From: Ananas comosus
Taxonomy: Eukaryota; Streptophyta; Magnoliopsida; Poales; Bromeliaceae
NCBI RefSeq assembly: GCF_001540865.1
Contig: NC_033635.1
Location: 8,865,959 to 8,929,958 of the forward strand
Length of the DNA stretch: 64,000 bases
Direction: 5' to 3'
The translations under genes were made by a program, and so were the position numbers. The notes under the pieces are model-generated. The model made no database searches. It was not told where the DNA came from and saw nothing but the letters and a program-made list of their open reading frames with translations. This document shows, one piece after another, positions 35,863-47,490 of this stretch. The stretch's first letter is position 1; every line of letters begins with the position of its first letter.

Positions 35863-36813
35863 GCGAGGCTCATTCCTAGCGAGGGAATGTTGACTACCAC
35901 GGGGTCATTAGGCACGGCACAAGACGGGACTTTACCACGTATAAGTCCGTCGTTAATTAAACTTGAAATTAAGATGGACATACTAGTGAGCTGTTACCTT
36001 GATACACTGCTTGATGCATTCGTGTAGTTGGTCATTGTTTGCATTAATAACCTTAGCGGTAGCAAACCTATATTCATGATAACTAGTATAGAAATGTATC
36101 TTTATGATGACAATAGCTATTTGATGACCGTGACAATGTAAGACTTTCACGTTAACTATGACATATAGCTTAAAGATAAACAAGCATGTAAATCGTGTAT
36201 ATAATACTTGCGCATGTGATAGTTGAGCAATACACTTGTTAGTGAACATATTATGTAGATGCATGTTTATAATTGAATCTATTCAATTACTGGTTGCATT
36301 TACATGTACTTCTTCTTGTACTTTATTCAAGCCTCAGTTGACCTAGTGGTATATTTTGTCACTCCCGGCAGCTTACCCTTTGGGAACTATTGTGTAATAG
36401 TTCTCACCTCCATTGTTTGATTGTTTTTATTTCAGAGCCTTCCGCAGCGGAAAAAACTAGGGTTCGTGACAAGGGGTCAACGACTAGCTAGAGCCTCCTC
36501 GATGTTGTGATAGATGGATCCGTAGAATTCTTTATTTGGTTTAGTTCAAGGATGTATAATTGTACTTTATTTGAGATTTCCTAGTATTCATGTTGTCCCT
36601 ATTGATTAGATTATTGTAGTCATTGAGATGTATTTGTTTTGGGTTTATGTAGCTAGTTGATTTTTGTTCTCGCTCTGATTACTATGTGTGGGAATGGTAC
36701 ATACTTCTCTCTATGTTTGTTGTAAACGCCTTGTGTGCATCGGGGGTGTTTGGGGTACACGGTAACTCTGTGCATGCACCCGGCGGGCTTTCGCTGTAGT
36801 CCGGGGCGTGACA
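35863..36813 (+). mobile_element. Sense LTR of family C, start truncated
   Basis: Ends GGGGCGTGACA at 36813. It is the inverted counterpart of 33000-33640: compare GTTGACTACCACGGGG (about 35889) with CCCGTGGAAGTCAAC (about 33609), and the CTTCCGCAGCGG block near 36439. Together with the previous feature it makes a broken inverted LTR pair. Confidence 0.55.
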
Positions 36814-36934
36814 TTATTACTTATAATTAATTAACTAATTAACTAATTAACTATTAACAATTTAATGTGTTTATCCATAAACTAATATTTATATTAATCA
36901 ACCATTAATATTTGTATTAATATAATTACTAAAT

Positions 36935-37300
36935 TGGATTGTTTGAAAGATGAAGTTGCACTGTTTGAGACTAAATTGTACTATTTGAGGCTGAATTTTA
37001 CCATTTAAAACTATATGAGACTAATTAAGTTGCATTGTAAAAATAGATCTAAGTTGCAACATTTGAAACTAAGTTGTTTTGTTTGAAACTTAAGTTGTAC
37101 TATTTAAGAAGTTGCAACTTAATCTCAAATAGTTTTAAATAGTGCAACGTAAGTCTCAAATATTGTAATTTAATCCCAAGCAGTATAATTTTTATTTTAT
37201 GTAGTGCAATTTAGTCTTATATAGTTTTAAATGGTTTAAGTTAGCCTAAAACAATGCAATTTAATATCAAACAAAGTAATTTTCATCTCCAACAGTACAG
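36935..37300. repeat. Dispersed foldback-like repeat, copy 2
   Basis: Follows the block order of 1648-1915 (GATTGTTTGAAAGATGAAGTT, ACTAATTAAGTTGCATTG, AAGTCTCAAATATTG). Copies at two unrelated sites show it is a repeat family. No target duplication recognised. Confidence 0.55.
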
Positions 37301-37382
37301 CTTCTTCTTCTTTTTCTTTCTTCTCTATTTATTATCCTTTTCTGTAACGGCCACAACACACATGACAGCCTTCCAAATGCAA

Positions 37383-37882
37383 ACTTAGTCTAATTTATAC
37401 TTATACATGAACTTGTATCTATCACTAATAAGCAGGTGTTGTTTGGTTGGGGGTTAGGAGGGGGGTGATAATTTAATTTTTAAATTTAAATTTTAAATTT
37501 TAAATTTAAGAATTTATAATCTTAATTAATATTTATAATTTTAAATTATAAATTTTTTAAATTTAAATTTGAGATTTAAAATTTAAATTTTATTTTGAAT
37601 TTTTTTTAATTTTTAAAGTTATATATTTAAATTTAAAATTTGAAATATAAATATTAAAAAATTTAAATTCAAATATGATGAGCAATATCTTTATTTTCTA
37701 TTTATAACTACCCACTATTTTTCTTATTCCATCTTATCTATCCAAACGCTATTTTTTTTATTGCCGGCAACAATTTAATAATTTTATCCAAACATAAAAT
37801 TAATCTATTCCAGACTTATAGCTAAACTTATACATATCTCTGTAATAACTAGTTATTACTTAATCCCGAACTAAACAAAGCC
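37383..37882. mobile_element. AT-rich PIF/Harbinger-like MITE
   Basis: Left GTTGTTTGGTTGGG (about 37439) and right CCCGAACTAAACAAAGCC (37865-37882) form inverted ends of the CGTTTGGTTCGGG type seen at 55690-56785, with TTA following the right end. The interior is almost only A and T with AAATTT repeats. A right-end-like sequence (37383-37434) precedes the left end, so two copies may be nested. Confidence 0.55.
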
Positions 37883-39080
37883 TTACGTTACATGGGTTTA
37901 TTTGACATGTCACATTTTTAGACTTACCTGGGGGGCGGGGGCCTAGTTGGACCAGAACTCTCCTGACAACTAATATTTGAGCCGATAGTTTGGCAATCCT
38001 GGATTATTTCTTTTAAGTGGTCAAGTCCAATTAAGTTAGTAACTCTTGCAAAGTACATGACCAACTTGCTAAGAGCAATCACGTACGATAGTGCGGCATG
38101 ACGGCTTGGTACACCCAAAAAAGATAAGTTGGAGAGGCAAAATTAAGTTGGGCATGTGCACTGGGATGGTTGGTGCACCCAAAACAGTTAACTTGAGAAG
38201 CTCTAGCCAAGGAGCTAGCCTATGCTTCGGTTACATCTTCCCCTTTAAACTCAATTTTGTTTTACTCTTTGAGCATTAAACTAAGTCACTCTTAGTTATT
38301 CTCCAATACATGCCCTTCAAGCTCTTTCTTAAGTCATCGTGCATATGCATGAATTCTGTCATCTAAGCTGATGCACCTAACTCGAACCCCTCGATAGTCA
38401 TGCATGCCTAATCCGTGTCTCTCGAACTTAATGTTTTGAGTGCACCAACCATTCAAGCTTATGCGTCTAACCAGCGACTCTTGGGTTCGGGTATGCCAAA
38501 CTATTATATCGCATTATTACAATTCCTCTTATGAGCTTGTTATACCCACAAAAGTTACTAACTCACCTACGCATTACCGTTTAGACAAATAAGGCAGGAT
38601 CGTCGAACCTTTGGCTCTAATACTACTTGTTAAGGAGCACGCATAAACCTAGATAAACTAATTCGCAATGATTCAAAAAGCCCTTAAAGGACATACATTG
38701 AGGAAGAACAAAGAAGTGACTCGATATACAGTACTTAGAGAATGAAAAAATTAAGTTTAGGGTGGAGTTTCTTTGGTTCGCATGTGAAAATGAGAGATTG
38801 TTAAGAGTTCGTATTTAAATAGTTCCACATCAGATAATTAATGGGTCCAGACGTAGAATTAAGTTTTTTAGTTGGATGAGCTACATTAGTTATGTTACAT
38901 CCTTAGACCTATATAGGCTTGTGCTAGGCCAAAAACTGTATAACATAGTTTTCTTCTGTTAGTAGTCTACTTTATTATGGTTCTAAACGATTCTCGAAAT
39001 CATGTATATTACAGAAATTGAGCTGGAACATGACTTAGGCGCACTTAAACTTTGCAGGAAGTGAATTTAATAATTTTTTA
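37883..39080. other. Intergenic, nothing assigned
   Basis: Contains two similar phrases CACCCAAAA-A(C/A)AGTTAACTTG/GATAAGTTGG near 38112-38190 and a run of ordinary AT-rich sequence. I see no exon, RNA gene or element end that I can support. Confidence 0.4.
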
Positions 39081-39720
39081 GGCACCGTTTGGTTCGGGGG
39101 ATAAGCGGGGTTAATGAAAGTTATCCCCGCTATTCCGCCAAACGGGATCATTTTTTACCGGGATATTTTATTCCGGTCAAAGCTTGCTATTTCCTGTTAT
39201 CCCGGAATAGCAAGCTTTTTACTATTCCACCATTTTGGTGGAATAGTGCTATTCTTATGCTTAATTTCAAACTTAATTAAAATTATAAAATAAATTAAAA
39301 CTAAATTATATAAATATAATATATTATATATTATAATACATTATTTTTATTATAAAATTATTAATTGTGCTATATTAATACATATTATTTATATTTAAAT
39401 ATTATAATAAATTTTATAATAAATTATATTTAAATATTAAANNNNNNNNNNNNNNNTTTGATCGACTATACTAGCTACGATGTTTAATTCTGGTTTTAAC
39501 TTCTATGACAAGATTCATCAATATTTTTTTTTAATCTCAAATTAGTTAAAACTAATGAAATTAATGTTGAAATTGTTCTTTTTTAGATTAATTATAGCCA
39601 GCGTCTTCTACGGGTTAAAACTCTGTTGAGTTAATAATCTATTTATTGAACCTACTTTTAACCCAATAATGACCCTTATTCTTTTTATTGCAAACCAATC
39701 CATTCTACCTTATTCTAAAT
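39081..39720. mobile_element. PIF/Harbinger-like MITE left end with a 15-N gap
   Basis: GGCACCGTTTGGTTCGGGGG starts directly after TTA (39078-39080), as in other members of this family. It is followed by inverted blocks TTATCCCG / CGGGATAA and AT-rich sequence. The gap 39442-39456 lies inside, and the right end is not found, so the extent is a guess. Confidence 0.5.
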
Positions 39721-40689
39721 TTCACCCATCAATATTTATTTTTAATTATTATAGAATATTGGTTAATTATAATCATTCATTTAATGACTAGTTGATGAAC
39801 TAAAAATTAATTTTGCTTCGCGAAAGTTCAAATTTCTTATTTAGATCATATTTAATATTGTCTTTTCAGACATACTATCATAAAAAATGATTTAAAAGTA
39901 TTAAGAATTAAGAACTTATAAAAATATTCTGCATGTTACAACTATACATCAATGTGTGCGTATAAATATAGGGCGCACACATTATCAGGTATTGCAAGGC
40001 TTATATTTCTCCAGCCAACATATATTAACCCAAAATTCACGAATTAAACAAAAAGATTAATTTACTAAGAAAGAAGACGCGCGCTCTAGAAGTTCAATAA
40101 AGTAAAATAATGCGTAGCAAAAATCATTATATGCAGTGTAATTGTATTGAATCTGGTCAAATATCTTAATATTTTCTAACCCTATAATTAAGGTGCTCTC
40201 CAATCCTATAATTAAGGTGCTCTCTTTTTGAATTTTTGCCCTGGGTGCAAGTGGCTTTAGAAAAGTAACGGACTAGATTTTGTATGTTACTTTTAACCTT
40301 CTAGGGAGCATATATTCACAGCATAATCGTGTTTCTTCTTTTCTATATATCTTCTTCTCACACACTATATATACATGCATGCACAATACTTATGAACTCC
40401 TATTATCTCTATGACATTATTGGCAACATCAAACCCGAGTCCATGTGGCCGAAATATATTGCACAAATTTATTATTTGAAACACTTTAGTGGATTTGAGC
40501 ATAATAATATATATTAACCTTTTACTCTTCAAATAAAATTATTTCATGTGAAACTATCCCTCTCCAAGCATTTCTATTTGCACTAAACATGCATGGTTAG
40601 AGTTCCTAGATTTGATCATGTATAATGCAACTAATTAATGCGTAAGGATTCTTGCAGTTAATATTATGATCAGTATTTTGTTGTTTTAA

Positions 40690-40803
40690 GAATTAATCTT
40701 TGTAATTTTAAGAACTAATTAATTAATTACACTTTAAGTTCTTGAGCTTCCGATTGATTGACTACCAATTTAGTTCCTATACTTCTAAATCTTATATTTA
40801 AAG
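40690..40803. repeat. Direct repeat left of foldback element
   Basis: This 114-bp stretch (TTAAGTTCTTGAGCTTCCG, CCAATTTAGTTCCTATA, CTTATATTTAAAG) recurs nearly unchanged at 41377-41485. The foldback element at 40809-41343 lies between the copies. Confidence 0.75.
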
Positions 40804-40808
40804 GAGTG

Positions 40809-41343
40809 CGTCTGGTATGCTTCTGGAAGCACGGAACGCTCCGTGCTTCCAAGTTGTTTTTGATATTCGGACTTTCAAATCGACGATCGGCTCCGTTAAA
40901 CTAGATCTAAAATATTTGAAGTATTTAGAAAATAAATTTTGCGATTTTTCGATATCATTTGCCTAGTAATCGAAGTGGCTCAATTAAAATCAATGGCTGA
41001 AAATAAAAATCTTACAAAATATGATGATATGACATTAAAATTTTAGATCAAAGTTATTGATCTTATTTTATATGGTATAAAGAATTTTCTATCAAAATTT
41101 CATATGATTTGAATATTTCTACACCGTTAAACTTGCAAACGGCTCACCACGGCTATTAAAATTATTGATTTTGAGCCCCTTCGATCACTAGGCAAATGAT
41201 ATCGAAAAATCACAAAATTTATTTTCTAGATACTTCAAATACTCTAGATCAACTCTAACGGAGCCGATCGTCGATTCGAAAGTCCGAACATCGAAAACAA
41301 ATTGGAAGCACGGAGGGCTCCGTGCTTTCAGAAGCATACCAGC
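40809..41343. mobile_element. Foldback element with hairpin ends, copy 2
   Basis: Long inverted repeats (more than 100 bp readable) bring the ends together. The left hairpin pairs TGGAAGCACGGA (40824-40835) with TCCGTGCTTCCA (40840-40851). The right pairs the same TGGAAGCACGGA (41303-41314) with TCCGTGCTTTCA (41319-41330; one G-T wobble). Adjacent blocks GACTTTCAAATCGACGATCG and GGCTCCGTTAAAC are shared with the element at 23000-23516, although its hairpin stem is unrelated. Non-coding. The outermost part reads CTGGTATGCTTCTG at the left and its complement at the right. Confidence 0.75.
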
Positions 41344-42000
41344 CCACTCTATTTAAAGATCCATATTATACTAAGAACTAATTAATTAATTAATTACACT
41401 TTAAGTTCTTGAGCTTCCGATTGATTGACTACCAATTTAGTTCCTATATATACTTCTAAATCTTATATTTAAAGATCCATATTTTACTAAGTTCGACAAT
41501 ATAAACAGTCGATACAGTTTTAGACCTAGTTTAGTAATATGGTGACTAAAAATATCATTTTTATATATATTATGAAAGATTTAAAAAAAAAAAACTTAAA
41601 ACTTCTTTCATTCTTTTCTTTGTTTGTACTATAAAATTACAATTATTGCAGCCCGCCACCAGAAAAAAGTGTGTAAATGTTTTTAAATTTTTTGAATCTT
41701 TCAGTATAAAAATAGTGCCTTTATCAAACTAGACTTTAATAGTTTATTTATTATGTCATATTTACACCACATTATCAGTAACAAACCAATCACATCACTT
41801 TTTTAGAGAAAAGTATAATAAAAATATTTTTTCGATAACTATGATGGAATGGATAAACCTTAAAAGAATAACTTGATTGATTGGGAATATCATATTAGTA
41901 ATATAATTGGTACATTTTAGACTTTTCCAATTTAAGGACTAAAACTAAAATAACCCTTATTATAATTACCAGAAAGGAAAATTCTCTGTCCGGTCCATTA
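41344..42000. other. Intergenic upstream of the bHLH gene
   Basis: Holds the second direct-repeat copy (41377-41485) and AT-rich sequence with no gene signal. The proximal promoter of the bHLH gene is to the right. Confidence 0.4.
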
Positions 42001-42059
42001 GACCAGGTCCGCTCGATATATAATTTCCCAAGTATATACAACGTATAAGGTGAAGGTAC

Positions 42060-42085
42060 GTACATATATACAGTATAGAGTACGT

Positions 42086-42140
<55 letters not shown>

Positions 42141-42341
42141 TGTTTGTTTGTGTATCTCTCGCTATATGCGTATAATAATGTTACTCTTTCTCTCCGAAAG
42201 GATTAAAAGGTGTTGATTGCCCTTTTGGAAAGGTATATTATTATTGTCGCATGCCACTCCTCTATCTCCATGCCTATAGAAAGGGAGGAGGAGCGAAGAG
42301 CAATTCAGTAGTTGAGTGTGAAAGAGATCTAGCTAGAGATC
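42060..42341 (+). promoter_or_regulatory. Probable promoter/5' leader of the bHLH gene
   Basis: A GA-repeat tract (42089-42135) lies about 210 bp before the ATG, with TATA-like text before it (TACATATATACAG, about 42060). GA tracts near transcription starts are typical of plant developmental regulators and can bind BBR/BPC-type GAGA factors. The exact start site cannot be read from sequence. Confidence 0.45.
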
Positions 42342-42455
42342 ATGGGGAACAACGGGGATCCTTCCTCTTCTACGTCCCATGATCACCACCACCATTTCCG
42401 ATCCTACCAACAAGAAGAAGATCATGAGCAGGTATTCCTACAACAACATCAGCAA

Positions 42456-42488
<33 letters not shown>

Positions 42489-43274
42489 TTTGCTGCCGCT
42501 CTTGACTCCACAAATAACAATACCAACACAATTACCGGACACGGCGGAGGCATAGAAGGCGGTGGTGGCGGTGGCGGTGGCGAAGGCGAAGGGTTCGCGT
42601 GGTCGATTCCTTCTATGCATCACCATCATCATCATCATCAAATAAGTTCCTTTCAAAACCCGTTATTCCATTCACTCCCACCGCTACCGCCGCCGCCGCC
42701 GCCGCCGCCTCCTCCCCCTCCGCCGCCCCCTACGTTCTACGGAGACCTCTATGCAAGAAGGGCATCCGCCGCCTTACAATTCGCTTACGACGGAGGCGGC
42801 ATCGGATCATCGTCATCGGATCCCTTCGGACTAGCGGGGCTCTACATGGGACCGGAGGCGCTGGTCCGCACCGGGGGGTTGGTGTCGTCGTCGTCGTCGC
42901 CGTTCAACATCGGGCTCCATCGGGAGCTGGGGAAGATGACGGCGCAGGAGATCATGGACGCCAAGGCGTTGGCCGCTTCCAAGAGCCACAGCGAAGCCGA
43001 GCGGCGGCGGCGCGAGCGAATCAACGCGCACCTCGCCAAGCTGCGCAGCCTCCTCCCCAGCACCACCAAAGTAAGCACGCATACAAACGCACAAATCTGA
43101 AGTTCACGGTCATTTTGATCACCATTCTCGATATATACGTAGCTAGGCATAAAGATGTAGTAATTCATAATAAAATAAGATGGGATTAAGCATTGCTCTA
43201 TCCAATATTACTTAGATTTCCAAAGAGTAGGGAGCTAGCTAGTGACATGTACATACACTAGGTATGCTATAGCT

Positions 43275-43314
<40 letters not shown>

Positions 43315-43638
43315 GGAGGGACAAAAGGGTAGAGAGGAGCCGCCTAGTTGACATGAAAAAGAGGAACCAGGGAGGAGGGAGGAGGCAGTGGAGCAAAAAG
43401 CTTACACAGAAGATGCTGTTGCCGGAGCACAGTAATCCTAAGAAAGACAAACACGCGCACTAGTGTCAGAACAGAGAAAGAAAAAAAAAAAAAAGCCACC
43501 CACTACTCCCAATATATATCCTTCTCCTCCTCCTCCTCCTCCTTAACCACCCCACACAGTTACCCACATATACACAAAAATTCCATCCCCACATCTGCAA
43601 GCGTGCATGATGCTTAAAGCCTCTCTCTCTCTCTCTCT

Positions 43639-43675
<37 letters not shown>

Positions 43676-44547
43676 ATTCCACTACTATTAAAAAATGACT
43701 GTGAACCAGGCCATGTAGTGATCGTGTTACTAATATATTCTACTTATGATTACCCGTGTCTGAATCCCACTAGGATGGATCCCTAGCTTATTGCTGTTGT
43801 TGCACTGCATGCTACTTTCGTTGTCAGGCTCATTTGCATGCTCTTGGTTATTATTATTATTCTGTACTGGAGCTCATCTTTCCCACCAACCCACTTCCCC
43901 CTCTCTCTAATAAGTTAATCATGCATTTAGTTTAATTAGATTTAAATTCAATTCAATATAGTCTCTTGAATTATATTTCGATGTGCGTACGTACGTAGAC
44001 GGACAAGGCGTCGTTGCTTGCGGAGGTGATCCAGCACGTCAAGGAGCTGAAGCGGCAGATGTCGGAGATCGCGGAGGAGAGCGCGCCGCTGCCGACGGAG
44101 TCCGACGAGCTGTCCGTCGACGCCGCCAGCGACGACGAAGGGAAGCTCGTCGTCCGCGCCTCGCTCTGCTGCGACGACCGCTCCGACCTCCTCCCGGACC
44201 TCATCAAGACCCTCAAGGCCCTCCGCCTCCGCACCCTCAAGGCCGAGATCACCACCCTCGGCGGCCGCGTCAAGAACGTCCTCGTCGTCACCGGCGACAC
44301 CGACACCGACAACGACAACGACAACGACAGCGCCGCCTCCGCCTCCGCCTCCGCCTCCGCCGCCGACGACCCCCAGCCACCGCCGCCGCCGCCGCAGCAG
44401 CAGTCTCTCGCCTCAATTCAGGATGCGCTCCGGGCCGTCATGGAGCACCGCGCAGCCTCGGCCGAGGAGACGACGTCGGCGGGCGGCGGAGTCAAGCGGC
44501 AGCGCACGACAAACCTCTCCAGCATACTCGAGCACAGGTCCATCTAA
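42342..44547 (+). CDS. bHLH transcription factor, TMO5/bHLH30-like
   Basis: Two exons, 42342-43070 (243 codons) and 43999-44547 (182 codons plus TAA), joined by GT-AG in phase 0 inside the bHLH; 425 aa. The first ATG follows a GA-rich leader. N-terminus: poly-Gln 37-49, Gly run 72-80, poly-His 93-99, poly-Pro 116-130. bHLH about 214-263: basic region with His216, Glu220 and Arg224 (the H-E-R set for E-box/G-box binding), helix 1, loop LPSTTKTDKASLL, helix 2. An ACT-like region about 290-343 (KLVVRASLCCDD ... VKNVLVVTGD), a D/N and S/A repeat stretch 343-367, and the tail SILEHRSI follow. This domain order and the SHSEAERRRRERIN start fit the TMO5/T5L (bHLH30, 32, 106, 107) clade. In Arabidopsis these nuclear factors pair with LHW-type bHLHs to drive vascular cell division and cytokinin synthesis. 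That role here is inferred; the exact orthologue is not settled. Confidence 0.9.
43071..43998 (+). other. Intron of the bHLH gene
   Basis: Donor AAA|GTAAGC and acceptor ACGTAG|ACG. 928 bp; carries a GA tract (43280-43310) and a long CT tract (43619-43672, broken by TAGAT). The intron position within the bHLH loop is usual for this clade. Confidence 0.85.
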
Positions 44548-45102
44548 ACTAACACAAATTAAACACTATCATCGATCATAAGCTCTTACATATATATATA
44601 TATATATAGTAACCAACCATATATAAATTGCAAACAACTATGTTCCTTGCTCTTGCCATTTAAGTGTTTGGGCCAATATTTAATTTATATATACTGCTGT
44701 GTTGTTGTTGTCTTTGCGTATCTCAAACCAAAGAAGGAAACGACTTTTGAGTACTCGTGGGTATGAGATTTCCTGCAGAGGGGGAAGGGATGGGTGGTGC
44801 TTAGCTAAAAAGGGGTAGGGTGGATCTTTTTCGTGAGAAGGGTGGGGTTGGGCATTAAATAGCCTGATGCCGGAGAAAGAGTTGAGTTAATGCAGTGGAC
44901 GTAGGTGTCGTTTATATATATATAGTACCCTTTCTTTGCTCTGAGGGGTTTGTGCAGCGTGTTGCAGTGGTTTCTTCTCTCCCCGTGGTCGGTTTTGTTG
45001 TTTAGTATATGGAAGGGAAGTAGTGCGTCATGCGAAGTACGTCCATGGCCGTGTATGACGCGAAACCCTAGGCATGCACTTCTCTCTCTCTCTCTCTCTG
45101 TA

Positions 45103-45142
<40 letters not shown>

Positions 45143-45340
45143 TTTGTGAGCATGCAACTGGTGGGTGTACTTGGCTCTTTGCTTCTATTACGAAGGTCTA
45201 GTATTGAAATAAAGTGGCAAATACATTTGTTTTGATATTTTAGACATGCAGTTTAAGATAGTCGCAACAAGGAGAAACGTCTAGCAAGGCTTCTCTGTTG
45301 GTGGTTTAAATCATCATTTCATAGCACGAAGGTCCTATAA
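44548..45340. other. 3' flank of the bHLH gene
   Basis: A TA run (about 44591-44609) and a broken CT microsatellite (45081-45139) are present. No clear polyadenylation signal stands out and no other gene is seen. Confidence 0.4.
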
Positions 45341-45692
45341 ATCACCAAGGTGAAAACGTACGGAACTTATCAGAACTATGGATCATTTGGATTTGGCTAT
45401 CCATGACCTTTCAATTTATTTAATTTTAGTTAATTAATAGTACTTTGACTTCAAATTTTAAGCTATATATTTATCTCTTTTAATGAACTTGTAGTTATGA
45501 GAATTGGATGAAATATATCAACTAAATTTATAAAGATAAATGATGTATTCAAATTTTAAAATAAAAAATGGCATTAACTGACTCAAATTAAATAAATTGA
45601 AAGATTAGGTAGTAAAATTAAAATTTAAAGATTGAGTAGCCAAATCCAAATAGTACATAGTTCTGGTAATTAAGTTTCATATGTTTTTACCA
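45341..45692. mobile_element. Foldback MITE, family unknown
   Basis: Inverted ends can be followed for over 60 bp: left CAGAACTATG then ATTTGGATTTGGCTA (45371-45399), right its complement TAGCCAAATCCAAAT then CATAGTTCTG (45637-45665). Weaker pairing extends outward to about 45341 and 45692. Inner blocks CTTTCAATTTATTTAATTT also pair. Non-coding; target duplication not resolved. Confidence 0.6.
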
Positions 45693-47264
45693 AACATCAA
45701 AGTGCGCTTGACCAACCTCATTCCTAAACTAGGCCTAAGTGCATGTTTGCCTTTACTGGCTCTACTTCAATTTATGCTTTCAGTTATCGTCATCTATAAT
45801 AAACCGTTTAGCATAACGAAGAAAATTTTTGCTGCATGTAGCGAAAAATGGAATAAACATGTGACTTTTGAAGTTGTATTTCAGATTTAAAGCTTCTGGT
45901 TTTACTTGAGAAAAAAGTTATAGGATGCATTCAATGTGCTGCTGAGTTATATTTCCATGGTTTTAATTTCTTTCATTGTTATATATATTATGCTATCATT
46001 TTAATTGGTTGAATATCTTCATTTTGAACATGCATGTATCCTTTGCTGGGACTTCAAAAAATTAGCTAGTTTTATTTAAGTTGTTATCTCTACCTGGGAA
46101 ATAGGATACTCTAATGTGGAAATAGCTGCTGTAGGATGCAAAACTCTTAAAATGGCATTGCATGCTATCATGCAATAGATCGAATGCCTGTATTTTTGTT
46201 GGTATTGAATTGAATTTTCAGGAATTAAGTTAATTTTTGCTACGTGTGTGTATTTTTCTTGTTTTGTGTTTTATGATGTTTGATGATGTAGTTTGGACAC
46301 TATCATCTATTACATTTTTCGGCATATTAATAGTGACATAGTTGTAACATACTTTGTTTTCTTAGATCTCTAGTACCTAGTATATACTTGGTTGTTTGAT
46401 TTAAATGCACAAGTAGGGTTCAATTAGTCAATCTAATCATCCTAATAGAATTTCATGGTTTTGTGAAATAAAATTGTAGATGATTGTTTTGCATGAAACA
46501 TTTCTCCTCTTACTACGTACTAGCTAGCTAGTTGTTTAATTTCTAGGTTAATGAAACTAAAGCCAATTAATGCTCGCTTTTCTTATCTTACCAGCTAGTA
46601 GTTGTTTAGATGGTGAACAATTAAAAGCCTTAAATAATTATGTGATCACTTTTAAATCTTTTACCATAAGTATATATACAGATATCTTAATGATACACTA
46701 ATTAGATCTCACAAATTTTCAACTGCAAAGTTGATGAAAAGGGAAATATATATGAGGTAAGCAAAAATTGCGTATGTAGGAGACAAAAAGTAAGAGCCCA
46801 AAGGTGCTAACAAGCAAAGGAGTACTAGAGTGTAGCTTACGATCGAGTACAAGTTTATGGCTGATAGGAGAAACTAGAAATTGTTGAAACATTTGTTTGA
46901 AAAATAAATAAATAATAAAAGATGGACTAAAAGTGAGCAGAAGCAAAGTTGTAGCAGAACTCTATAAAGTGGTGTGGCAGGTCCACTTATCCTTCTTTTT
47001 TTTTGTGATTTACGCACGAGGAATTTTTGCTTGAAGTCTACATATACAGCACTCCTTGGTTGTTATTGTTTGACTGATGTGATGAGAACATTTATGATGA
47101 TCATGGAATTAAGATAACTCTTTTCTGCTGATTTCAAGTAATTAACCTCGATAAACATAACTATATCTATGTATCTAGCTGTTGATTATAAAAGACAAAT
47201 ATTATTCGCTCGCACTACATTATTATTTAATTCATGTTTTAGACCTATATATCAAATAGGAGCC
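45693..47264. other. Intergenic, nothing assigned
   Basis: AT-rich DNA with short frames only. I see no domain, splice pattern or RNA gene. Confidence 0.4.
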
Positions 47265-47490
47265 CGGCTACTATATTTTCGATAGTACTAAGCATTTGGT
47301 ACTATCGAGTTTTTCGCTATTAGATCTATTCCTTTGATCATTTTCATCGGTTCGATCATACTATTTAACCAACCACCCACTCAACTCTAGGGAACCACTA
47401 TCTTCTTAACCGTACATCTCTTCATCCAAGAGCCGAAAAACTAATAGCACCAAGCGCTTTGTACCATTGATAGTATAGTACGTAGTCTAA
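47265..47490. mobile_element. Small foldback element with hairpin ends
   Basis: Left hairpin GATAGTACTAA (47281-47291) with TTGGTACTATC (47296-47306), one wobble. The right end has an imperfect AATAGCACCAAGC / GCTTTGTACCATT hairpin. Between them GTTTTTCGCTATTAG-type ends are inverted. The right half reversed reads like 23620-23700 (CTCTTGGATGAAGAGATGTA), so it belongs to a second hairpin-ended family. Confidence 0.55.

Noticed and set aside
42599..43189. A 196-codon frame overlapping the bHLH exon, and antisense frames 42438-43168
   Set aside because: Low-complexity shadows of the GC-rich bHLH exon; the bHLH frame has the conserved motifs and splice sites.
43971..44552. Antisense and +1 frames over bHLH exon 2
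   Set aside because: Arg/Pro-rich shadows without domains.
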